From an uncultured Pirellula sp. (GTDB lineage Bacteria > Planctomycetota > Planctomycetia > Pirellulales > Pirellulaceae), in assembly GCA_903837255.1 (NCBI GenBank), contig CAILTZ010000903.1, positions 1 to 5,546 of the forward strand: 5,546 nucleotides of DNA. The letters run 5' to 3'. The notes under the pieces were generated by a model. The model had not been told where the DNA came from. It worked only from the letters and a program-made list of their open reading frames with translations, and did no database searches. Every line of letters starts with the position of its first letter. Positions within the stretch are counted from its first letter, which is position 1. Position numbers and translations under genes: made by a program. Positions 1-5,546 of the stretch are shown one piece after another.

Positions 1-1
1 G

Positions 2-229
2 GCGATGCGTCAGAGAATGCCCAGCGCATGGATCTTGATTCCTGGTTACGGGGCCCAAGGTGGCTCGGCTCAAGACGTCAAGCTCGGACTCGATTCGCGT
101 GGGCTCGGTGCGATCGTCAATTCTTCCCGCGGCATTATCTTTGCCTACGAACAATCCAAATACCAAGCGACCCAGTGGACCACCTCAGTGCGAAACGCCA
201 CGCTCGATATGATCGAAGCCTTGAGCTAA
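2..229 (+). CDS. pyrF: Orotidine 5'-phosphate decarboxylase, type 2 (3' end only)
   Basis: This is the C-terminal part (about 75 residues) of a gene that starts left of the window. OMP decarboxylase converts orotidine 5'-phosphate to UMP, the last step of de novo pyrimidine synthesis, in the cytoplasm. The visible fragment carries two hallmark segments of the type 2 (PyrF2) subfamily: the glycine-rich PGYGAQGG phosphate-binding loop (bases 41-64) and NSSRGIIFA (119-145), whose arginine (128-130) contacts the substrate phosphate in this family. The C-terminus after that is a normal helix ending in EALS before TAA. The gene converges on the TM2 gene with only 9 bases between the stops, and I see no terminator hairpin in that gap. 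Identification rests on recalled family motifs. The upstream catalytic Asp/Lys residues are outside the window. Confidence 0.9.
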   Translation, partial: AMRQRMPSAWILIPGYGAQGGSAQDVKLGLDSRGLGAIVNSSRGIIFAYEQSKYQATQWTTSVRNATLDMIEALS

Positions 230-238
230 AGCAAACCT

Positions 239-739
239 CTAAAACCATTCCTTCTTTTCAATCGCATAGGTCTGATAGAACTCATCGTCAGGTTTCGTCA
301 GGTAGATGATCCCTTCGATGAGCCCGACGAGCCCCATGATCATCGGACCAAAGAGCGGAAAAATCAAACAAGGTCCCAGGATCACTCCCCCGACGCTCAC
401 CGCTAGCATGATGAACCCAGCGTTGTTTAGCCCCAAGATGAACTTGTGAACCCCTAAACCTCCAAGCAGTAGTCCACAGATTCCAGCAGCGTTTTTTTTC
501 CCAATAAATTCTCTGCTCTCCGAAAGAGCCTCGTCGTTTGAATAAACGTTGGTTTTGCCAGGATTCCACGGCTTTGCCATCGGGACCGGAACGTGGAACT
601 TTCCTGAGCACTTCGGGCAGTCGGCCACAAGTCCGGCTTGTGAGGGATGAACCGTGAGGATCGCTTGGCAATGCGGACAGTTCAATTGCATCGGCCGGAC
701 CGAGGCATCAACCCCTGGGTTCGGTGAGTTGTCATTCAT
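239..739 (-). CDS. Zinc-ribbon and TM2 domain membrane protein
   Basis: This is a 166-residue protein. Residues 21-44 hold two CPxC knuckles (CPHC at 21-24, CPKC at 41-44) spaced like the small zinc ribbons often found at the N-terminus of planctomycete proteins, followed by the usual FHVPVP tail. A polar linker (about 55-80) leads into a TM2 domain: KKNAAG, then a first hydrophobic segment ending in GGLGVHKFILG (93-103), and a second long hydrophobic stretch (about 108-147) ending IEGIIYLTKPDDEF. The G-x-H-x-F-x-x-G turn is the TM2 signature. The expected topology is two membrane helices in the inner membrane with the ribbon in the cytoplasm. The ATG at 739 is preceded by AAAGGAAG. A second ATG four bases on is out of frame. 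TM2 proteins have no well-defined biochemical role, so no function is assigned. Confidence 0.85.
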   Translation of the reverse strand: MNDNSPNPGVDASVRPMQLNCPHCQAILTVHPSQAGLVADCPKCSGKFHVPVPMAKPWNPGKTNVYSNDEALSESREFIGKKNAAGICGLLLGGLGVHKFILGLNNAGFIMLAVSVGGVILGPCLIFPLFGPMIMGLVGLIEGIIYLTKPDDEFYQTYAIEKKEWF

Positions 740-751
740 AGGATCGGTGTA

Positions 752-759
752 CTTCCTTT
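752..759 (-). promoter_or_regulatory. Ribosome binding site of the TM2 gene
   Basis: On the minus strand this reads AAAGGAAG, a good anti-SD match, 12 bases before the ATG at 739. The spacing is slightly long but supports that start. No clear -35/-10 pair was found further upstream. Confidence 0.55.
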
Positions 760-866
760 AAAAAGTGGCCCGGTCATGGATCGCTGAGCCCATGGATATC
801 AAAAGGGATCCGAGTCGCGGTTTGCGCGCGGGAACCTCAATGTATTCTCGTTTTGAACCGCTGGAT

Positions 867-899
867 CTTGGGTTGATTCCGGATTTTTTCCTACCCAAG
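867..899. repeat. Imperfect leader hairpin (7-bp inverted repeat)
   Basis: CTTGGGT at 867-873 is the exact complement of ACCCAAG at 893-899, with a 19-base loop that contains TCCGGA and a run of six T. The T run sits inside the loop rather than after the stem, so it is not a terminator by itself. A 7-bp stem with a long loop can arise by chance. It is worth noting only because it lies about 70 bases upstream of a real-looking terminator. Confidence 0.3.
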
Positions 900-970
900 G
901 GCTCTTGCTGGTGGATTCGACCGACAGAACAAATCCGCGTATTGCAACGCGTGCCCCGAATCGATACCTT

Positions 971-1005
971 GGACTCTCCGAGAATGCTTTGCGAGAGTCC
1001 TTTTT
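971..1005 (+). terminator. Intrinsic (rho-independent) terminator facing +
   Basis: GGACTCTC at 971-978 pairs perfectly with GAGAGTCC at 993-1000 (8 bp, 5 of them G-C), leaving a 14-base loop, and is followed directly by TTTTT at 1001-1005. The T run is on the 3' side of the + strand only, so it would stop rightward transcription. No + strand protein gene lies upstream within the gap (the neighbour at 239-739 is on the other strand), and the next + gene starts 82 bases later. It could end a short non-coding transcript, attenuate the downstream operon, or stop stray readthrough that entered from pyrF. Confidence 0.65.
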
Positions 1006-1073
1006 CATGGATCCATTTTTACCGTTAAGCTTTTGCAGTTAAAAGTTTTCAGCTAGACCTTATTGCTAATTTT

Positions 1074-1079
1074 GGGGAG
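1074..1079 (+). promoter_or_regulatory. Ribosome binding site that fixes the epimerase start
   Basis: GGGGAG sits 7 bases before the ATG at 1087, which is ideal spacing. It falls inside the longer frame that could begin at TTG 1063, so it argues for the ATG and against the longer version. Confidence 0.75.
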
Positions 1080-1086
1080 CCGATCG

Positions 1087-1941
1087 ATGAAGTACGGAAT
1101 GAATTTGCTGTTGTGGTCTGGGGAGCTGAACGAAGGTTTGGCCCCAGTGCTAGATAAACTCAAGGCATTCGGATTTGATGGCGTTGAAATTCCGATGTTC
1201 AATCTCGATCTTGATTATGCAGACTGGGGCAAAAGACTCGATGCGATCGGACTCAGGCGTACTGGGGTGACGGTCCGAAATGTCGATGACAATCCGATCA
1301 GCCCTGACGCATCGATACGCAAAAAGGGAGTCGATCTGAACAAACGCACACTCGATTGCTGCGCGGCGGCCGGCGTCGAAACCATCGTAGGTCCTTTCCA
1401 CTCGGCGTTAGGTTACTTCTCCGGCGCAGGTCCAACGAAGGACGAATGGAAGTGGGGGATCGAGAGCATGAGCCAAGTCGCAGAGCATGCGGGGAAAGTT
1501 GGAGTGATGCTCGGAGTCGAACCGCTGAACCGATTCGAATGCTACTTCCTTAATGCACAATCGGATGCTGCAGAGTTTTGTCGCCAAGTCAACCATCCTA
1601 ACTGTCGGATGATGTACGACACGTTCCACTCGAACATCGAGGAAAAGAGTGTTGGCAAAGCGATCCATGACATCCAAGACATGTTATGCCATATCCATAT
1701 CAGCGAGAACGATCGCAGCACACCTGGTGCAGGTAATGTCCGGTGGGATGAAAATTTTGATGCGATCTCCCAGATCGGATACGACGGTTGGTTGGTGATC
1801 GAAGCCTTCGGCTTGGCCCTGCCAGAACTGGCCGCTGCCACTCGCATTTGGCGACGAATGTTTGACGACGAATTGACGCTGGCCAAGGATGGATTAGCTT
1901 TCATGAAGGAGCAAGTGGCCAAGCGATGCAAAAAAACCTAA
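1087..1941 (+). CDS. Sugar phosphate isomerase/epimerase family, ketose 3-epimerase-like
   Basis: This 284-residue protein is a full-length xylose-isomerase-like TIM barrel and matches the D-tagatose/D-psicose (allulose) 3-epimerase group best. The four metal ligands are present as Glu145 (in VEPLNRFE), Asp178 (MYDTFH), His204 (HIHISE) and Glu239 (VIEAFG). Their spacings of 33, 26 and 35 residues are identical to those I recall for the Agrobacterium enzyme (E150, D183, H209, E244). Glu151, His181 and Arg210, equivalent to its substrate-contacting residues, are also kept. The enzyme should be cytoplasmic, use a divalent metal (Mn or Co type) and epimerise a free ketose at C3. The real substrate cannot be read from sequence, and a hydroxypyruvate- or inosose-type relative is possible but less likely. 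The start at ATG 1087 has a strong ribosome site, while the longer TTG 1063 frame has none. It is the first gene of a three-gene operon and overlaps the next by 16 bases. Confidence 0.87.
   Translation: MKYGMNLLLWSGELNEGLAPVLDKLKAFGFDGVEIPMFNLDLDYADWGKRLDAIGLRRTGVTVRNVDDNPISPDASIRKKGVDLNKRTLDCCAAAGVETIVGPFHSALGYFSGAGPTKDEWKWGIESMSQVAEHAGKVGVMLGVEPLNRFECYFLNAQSDAAEFCRQVNHPNCRMMYDTFHSNIEEKSVGKAIHDIQDMLCHIHISENDRSTPGAGNVRWDENFDAISQIGYDGWLVIEAFGLALPELAAATRIWRRMFDDELTLAKDGLAFMKEQVAKRCKKT
1906..1911 (+). promoter_or_regulatory. Ribosome binding site of the C25 peptidase gene
   Basis: AAGGAG lies inside the 3' end of the epimerase gene, 14 bases before ATG 1926. The spacing is longer than ideal, so coupling to ribosomes ending at 1941 may help initiation. 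Confidence 0.5.
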
Positions 1942-3611
1942 AGCAACTTTGCTGCTCTGTCCTGGTATGCATCGGTGCTCAAGCCATCGATGCATCGAAT
2001 CACCTGCAAGCACAACCCGCCAAACCAACGGTAATTCTCGTGCGACCCTCTGCGTGGGCCGAGTCGCTTGCCGAATGGAAAACCTATCGCAGCCCCGAGT
2101 ACCAGTTCGTCGAGGTCGACTCGATCGCTAGTTCTCTGGAGTTGCGCCAACGGATTTCAACGGCTGCGAGGACTTGCACGTCTCCTGCCGTCGCGCTGGT
2201 TTTGTGCGGAGATGCAGCCTTGGAGGTTTCCCCCAAGCGATGGCAAGCTCTTACCCCCGGCGTGGTCTTGGAGACCCAAATCCAACTTGGGGAACTGACC
2301 ACCAAAGAACTTTGCACCGATGCGCTCTACGGAGATCTCGATCAGGACGGTTGCCCGGATATTGCCATCGGGAGGCTTCCGGCAAAAACTCCCGAAGAAC
2401 TCTCGCGGATGCTCCGGCGTAGCATCGACTACGAGGCCCTTGCACCCGGACCTTGGAACGACACGATCCACGTCACCGCAGGAGTCGGTGGCTTTGGGTT
2501 TCTAGCCGATACGGCGATCGAAACCGTCACGCGAAGGTTTTTGACCGAAGGACTACCCCCCTACTTTCGATTGAATGTAACGGTTGCAAGCTGCACAAGC
2601 ACCTACTGCCCAAATCCATGGAAGCTCCGAGAGGCTTACATCGATCGCATCAACCAAGGCGGGTTGTTTTGGGTCTACATCGGGCACGGCCAAGTCAATG
2701 AACTAGACCGATTCCAAGTGGCTAAGCAATGGCTGCCGATCGGTCAGCCAGCGGATGCGTCGAAGTTCGATTGCCAAAACCGACCACCCATCGCCCTGAT
2801 GCTCGCATGCCTAACCGGAGCCTTCGACGCCCGCGTCGATTGCTTTTCTGAGCACTTGCTGGCCCAGCCTCATGGCCCCATCGCGGTCATCAGCGGTTCA
2901 CGTGTCACGATGCCCTATGGACTCAGCCAACTCTCAAGCGAAATGATCAACGGTTGCTTTCGGGATCGGATCGCGACACTCGGCGAGATCTTACTCCAGG
3001 CCAAGCGTCGAGTTTGGGTCGATGACCAAGAGAGCCAAACAGAATCGAACGCTCTGGCCCCCAACGGGGCCAAGGATCAGCCAAACGAAGGCGTCGACAT
3101 TAGGAAGCGCTACCGCAAAATCGTTACCGATATGGCTCAGGCTTTGAACCCCAGCGACCACGACTTGACCCTCGAACGGCGCGAGCACGTGCGATTGATG
3201 AATTTGCTAGGTGACCCACTGCTCAAGATGCCTTATCCAAAACCCCTGGAACTGACAGTCCCGAGCAAAGCCACCAGCACGGAGCGTTTGCGAATCTCTG
3301 GGAATTCTCAAGTCGCAGGGAAACTGGTGGTCGAACTGGCGCTGGTTCGGGATCGAGTCCCCGAGGGTGTCGTCGCGCTGCGATCGTATCGTGGGACCCA
3401 AGAGGATCATCAGCAGATGGATAAGAACTACCAAGCCTGCAATCACTTGTTAGTTCAAACGTTGGAAAAGTCTATCGGCGCTGGAGCCTTTGAGGTCGAC
3501 TTGCAGATTCCCGAAAATTGCTCCGGCCGACATGTGCTCAGTGCGTATGTCTACGGGGAACACGACTGGAGTGCAGGTGCGGAAAAACTCGTGATACGCA
3601 AGCCACAATGA
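1926..3611 (+). CDS. Secreted C25 (gingipain-family) cysteine peptidase
   Basis: This is a 561-residue protein with a Sec signal peptide: basic n-region (K3, K6), hydrophobic core at 8-17 and AQA at 18-20 as the probable cleavage site. The C25 domain spans roughly residues 35-437. A DxDxDG calcium-type loop (137-142) runs into PDIAIGRLPAKTPEEL, typical of the family. The catalytic pair is His254 in YIGHG (bases 2685-2687) and Cys295 in LMLACLTG (2808-2810), each after a hydrophobic strand as in gingipains. The domain closes with NLLGDPLLKMPYP (426-438). Residues 440-561 look like a beta-sandwich (Ig-like) tail as in other C25 proteins. No Bacteroidetes type IX sorting domain or C-terminal anchor is visible, so it is probably periplasmic or released. 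The mature chain holds 12 cysteines, so disulfides are possible. Arg or Lys specificity cannot be told. It overlaps the epimerase gene by 16 bases and the methyltransferase gene by 4. Confidence 0.85.
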   Translation: MQKNLKQLCCSVLVCIGAQAIDASNHLQAQPAKPTVILVRPSAWAESLAEWKTYRSPEYQFVEVDSIASSLELRQRISTAARTCTSPAVALVLCGDAALEVSPKRWQALTPGVVLETQIQLGELTTKELCTDALYGDLDQDGCPDIAIGRLPAKTPEELSRMLRRSIDYEALAPGPWNDTIHVTAGVGGFGFLADTAIETVTRRFLTEGLPPYFRLNVTVASCTSTYCPNPWKLREAYIDRINQGGLFWVYIGHGQVNELDRFQVAKQWLPIGQPADASKFDCQNRPPIALMLACLTGAFDARVDCFSEHLLAQPHGPIAVISGSRVTMPYGLSQLSSEMINGCFRDRIATLGEILLQAKRRVWVDDQESQTESNALAPNGAKDQPNEGVDIRKRYRKIVTDMAQALNPSDHDLTLERREHVRLMNLLGDPLLKMPYPKPLELTVPSKATSTERLRISGNSQVAGKLVVELALVRDRVPEGVVALRSYRGTQEDHQQMDKNYQACNHLLVQTLEKSIGAGAFEVDLQIPENCSGRHVLSAYVYGEHDWSAGAEKLVIRKPQ

Positions 3612-4414
3612 ATATCCAGCAGATCGAGTCGATCCAGGACCCTCGCCTGGATCCTTACCGAAATCTTCGGGCCACCAACTTAACTCGCTTTAGCGGTCGG
3701 TTTATCGCCGAGAGTAGGCCGCTGGTCCAGCGGCTATTGGCCAGTGGTTTGGAAGTCGAATCGATCTTGGTCGACGACAGCGATCTTGAACAAGCCACAG
3801 CTTGGCTTCCCCCGGATGTTTCGATCCTGGTGGTACCTCATGCTCAAGTGGCTGAACTCATCGGATTTAATTTCCATCGTGGATTCATGGCTTGCGGCAA
3901 GCGACCGGCGATGCCGATTTGGTTCCCAAGGGACTCGAGTCGCGCACAGGACAACGACCAACACTGGACGGGTGTCATGCTTATCGGGGTGCAGGATCCC
4001 GAGAACATGGGTTCGATTTTTCGCTCTTGCGCGGCACTTGGGATTCGGGACATTGTGCTAGGTCCAAACTGCGTCGATCCATTTGCTCGTAGAGTTTTGA
4101 GAGTCTCGATGGGCAACGCATTCAAGCTCAGCTTTTTTCGGGTTGAGCACGCGGTCGATGCGCTGCGGCAGGCCAGCGATTCATCCATCGAATCTTTAGC
4201 GGCCTGTTTGTCGCCATCGAGCATCGAGCTCAGAACCTATCAGCGCAGAGGACCGGCCTTGGTGCTATTTGGTAACGAAGCATACGGATTGCCCGAAGAT
4301 GTCGCTCAAGCTTGCACGAAAAGCGTACGCATCGATATGGCGTTAGAGACCGACTCGCTTAACGTCAGCGTGGCAGCGGGGATCCTGCTTCACTACATCT
4401 GCCGGATAGCTTAG
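3608..4414 (+). CDS. TrmH/SpoU-family RNA 2'-O-methyltransferase
   Basis: This 268-residue protein would transfer a methyl group from S-adenosylmethionine to a ribose 2'-OH in tRNA or rRNA. The N-terminal part (about 5-100) resembles the SpoU substrate-binding domain (RNLRATNLTRFSGRFIAES). The C-terminal SPOUT trefoil-knot domain (about 120-268) shows all three motifs: motif 1 PENMGSIFRSCAALG (131-145) with Asn133 and catalytic Arg139, motif 2 FGNEAYGLP (221-229) with Glu224, and motif 3 DSLNVSVAAG (249-258) with Asn252. Overall layout is closest to the RlmB/TrmH type rather than the short TrmL type, but the target nucleotide cannot be inferred. The start at ATG 3608 is chosen because it forms an ATGA overlap with the peptidase stop and begins where the homology begins. 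A longer frame from 3518 would overlap the peptidase by 94 bases. No good ribosome site precedes it, so it probably relies on translational coupling. Confidence 0.88.
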   Translation: MNIQQIESIQDPRLDPYRNLRATNLTRFSGRFIAESRPLVQRLLASGLEVESILVDDSDLEQATAWLPPDVSILVVPHAQVAELIGFNFHRGFMACGKRPAMPIWFPRDSSRAQDNDQHWTGVMLIGVQDPENMGSIFRSCAALGIRDIVLGPNCVDPFARRVLRVSMGNAFKLSFFRVEHAVDALRQASDSSIESLAACLSPSSIELRTYQRRGPALVLFGNEAYGLPEDVAQACTKSVRIDMALETDSLNVSVAAGILLHYICRIA

Positions 4415-5409
4415 TTTTCGAGTGTGGCGGTTTCGTTGCCGGCGATCGAAGCGACGGCTTTGAGAATCGTCATGTCGGCTGTGTAGCTCATGACTCGGAT
4501 CGAACCGTCGGTCATTACGGAGTTCCAGCCTGGAGCATGTGCGCTACCGAAGTCATGGCAAGCCATGCAGCTGCTGGGTGAATCGTGTTCCGTCCCGCGA
4601 GCGATAAACCGCACGTAGGAGTTTGCCGCAGCATAGTACTCAGGGTACCCTGCAATTGGAGTTCGATCGCCGTAGTCCATGCCGGTTTTGTACCTGAGTG
4701 GATTCATCGCCTTTTCACCCAAGAAAAGCGTGTTGCTGGTCCCATCGGTGACTTCCTTCATCTGAGTCTTGTTACCACAAGCCCAGATACCAGGCTGAGT
4801 CAGGTCGATTCCGGCCAGGGTCACGTCGGCGGTGTAAGCAGCACCACCGCTCATGGCATAGTCGGTACGCGCCCCATAGGGACCAAACTTTTCAACGAAT
4901 GGGGTTACCAAGTCATAGGACTTGGCATCTCTGCGACTCGGGCAATAGAACTGAGGAACAACAGCCTCGATGTACTTGTAGTCCGCAGCAGGAATTGGAG
5001 TCGTCCCAGGCATCGTATCGCAAATCCTACCGAGATTGATGCTCAGTTGCGATTGTTCCATAAATGGCATGATTTGAACCATCCAGGGTACACCGTGTTT
5101 GTCGGGTCGAATGATCGCTGCGGGAATGTTCACAGCCAAAGGTGGCTGCTCTCCGGCGTAGCCCGGAAAGCGATTGTAGGCCGACTCATACTAATGAGCG
5201 GCGATCACGATGTGCCTCATGCGATTTTGGCAATCCGCTCGTCGAGCCGCCTCCCGGGCGGCTTGAACTGCCGGTAACAATAAACCGACCAAGACTCCGA
5301 TGATCGCGATAACAACCAACAATTCAACCAGAGTGAAACCGCGACGAGTCAGAGCTCGACGGCCATTGTGCCTTGAAAAAGGCAAAGTCGACAAGAGAGA
5401 AAAGGACAT
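4411..5409 (-). pseudogene. DUF1559 pilin-like protein, interrupted by an in-frame TAG
   Basis: Codons 1-72 (5194-5409) and 74-332 (4414-5190) lie in the same frame and join into one normal DUF1559 protein, split only by TAG at codon 73. The start at ATG 5409 has GGGAG 7 bases upstream. The N-terminus is a type IV prepilin signal: RRG then [14 protein letters not shown], with predicted prepilin-peptidase cleavage after Gly24 and Glu29 at mature position +5, followed by a hydrophobic helix and [12 protein letters not shown]. The DUF1559 (SBP_bac_10) part shows FYCPS (154-158), VTDGTSNT (220-227), FGSAH (287-291) and DGSIR (301-305). The interruption falls in the usual H-N-Y-E-S segment, at the position normally held by Asn. 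No other stop or frameshift is seen. Members sit at the cell envelope of planctomycetes, role unknown. It may be a recent pseudogene, a readthrough gene or a sequence error. The second part alone would lack its export signal. Confidence 0.8.
5191..5193 (-). other. In-frame amber stop inside the DUF1559 gene
   Basis: The minus strand reads CAT TAG TAT GAG here, giving H-stop-Y-E, where family members commonly have H-N-Y-E. From an Asn codon (AAT or AAC) TAG needs two base changes, which makes a single base-call error less likely unless the local ancestor had another residue such as Lys, Gln or Tyr. Confidence 0.85.
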
Positions 5410-5416
5410 TGTCGGA

Positions 5417-5421
5417 CTCCC
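5417..5421 (-). promoter_or_regulatory. Ribosome binding site that fixes the DUF1559 start
   Basis: The minus strand reads GGGAG 7 bases before ATG 5409. The frame stays open upstream to the window edge region, but no upstream start (TTG 5532, ATG 5472) has comparable support. A 23-residue lead before the prepilin cleavage site is normal for the family. The 137 bases from here to the right edge hold nothing else I can support. Confidence 0.65.
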
Positions 5422-5546
5422 ATAAAGTAAGGAAAAAGAATGTGTGTGAGCGACAAAAATGAATTTGGCCATCCGGATGTGATCAAGAGAATGCTCATCC
5501 TTCCGCCCATAGAAGTAATCTAACGGGTCCAAAAACCGCTCCGCAA

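Larger units (their letters stand above)
740..1086. other. Intergenic region between divergent genes, with leader-like hairpins
   Basis: These 347 bases separate the start of the minus-strand TM2 gene from the start of the + strand operon, so both promoters should lie here. I could not identify a convincing sigma-70-like -35/-10 pair for either direction. Two open frames (765-1028 on +, 799-1008 on -) show no recognisable protein, no good ribosome site and low-complexity-free but unfamiliar sequence, so I treat them as chance. Two structures stand out: an inverted repeat at 867-899 and a terminator-like hairpin at 971-1005. Both are entered separately. Confidence 0.6.

Noticed and set aside
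799..1008. 69-residue minus-strand frame in the same gap
   Set aside because: It has no family resemblance or supported start, and it overlaps the terminator stem. It is best explained as a chance frame.
1007..1016. Palindrome ATGGATCCAT followed by T's, as a second terminator
   Set aside because: A perfect palindrome without a loop folds to only a 3-bp stem as a hairpin, too weak to terminate. It might be an operator, but nothing supports that.
765..1028. 87-residue + strand frame in the intergenic gap, starting at GTG
   Set aside because: There is no ribosome site and no recognisable protein feature, and the frame runs straight through the terminator hairpin at 971-1005.
1063..1086. Eight-residue N-terminal extension of the epimerase from TTG
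   Set aside because: The ribosome site GGGGAG lies inside the extension and is ideally placed for ATG 1087. Family members begin at M-K-x-G.
3518..3607. 30-residue N-terminal extension of the RNA methyltransferase
   Set aside because: It lies fully inside the peptidase gene and is Cys/Arg-rich and unlike the family. ATG 3608 gives the classic ATGA overlap.
5191..5193. Pyrrolysine or other recoding at the TAG
   Set aside because: Pyrrolysine is known from methylamine methyltransferases and a few other proteins in organisms with pyl genes. Nothing here suggests such a system, and the family residue at this position is a plain Asn.
4585..5277. 230-residue + strand frame opposite the DUF1559 gene
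   Set aside because: It is antisense to a well-supported coding frame and shows no domain or start signal. It is a shadow frame.
5529..5546. GCGGAGCGG followed by TTTTT on the minus strand at the right edge, possibly the right arm of a terminator
   Set aside because: The matching left arm would lie outside the window, so a hairpin cannot be shown.

Overview
The window looks like chromosomal DNA from a planctomycete, probably of the Pirellula/Rhodopirellula type. The strongest sign is a DUF1559 pilin-like gene with the typical prepilin N-terminus, a family that is greatly expanded in this phylum. A zinc-ribbon plus TM2 membrane protein and a secreted C25 (gingipain-type) cysteine peptidase fit the same picture. 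Base composition and codon use look even across the window. I see no mobile element, CRISPR array, tRNA or rRNA.

Layout from left to right: (1) the 3' end of pyrF (orotidine 5'-phosphate decarboxylase, type 2) on the + strand; (2) a convergent minus-strand gene for a zinc-ribbon/TM2 membrane protein; (3) a gap of about 350 bases with no convincing protein gene, holding a clear + oriented intrinsic terminator and a second possible hairpin; (4) a tight + strand operon of three genes: a ketose 3-epimerase-like TIM-barrel enzyme, a secreted C25 peptidase and a TrmH/SpoU-family RNA 2'-O-methyltransferase; (5) a minus-strand DUF1559 gene whose single reading frame is cut by one in-frame TAG at codon 73.

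The three operon genes overlap by 16 and 4 bases, so they are probably translated in a coupled way. Their predicted roles (sugar epimerisation, extracytoplasmic proteolysis, RNA modification) do not form a known pathway. The operon may simply be co-expression without a shared function. The operon and the DUF1559 gene converge so tightly that their stop codons overlap.

The points most worth a second look are the amber-interrupted DUF1559 gene, the terminator with no + strand gene in front of it (a candidate small RNA or attenuating leader), a CxxCH heme-binding-like motif in the DUF1559 product, and the odd gene mix of the operon. I did not find convincing evidence of a wholly new system.
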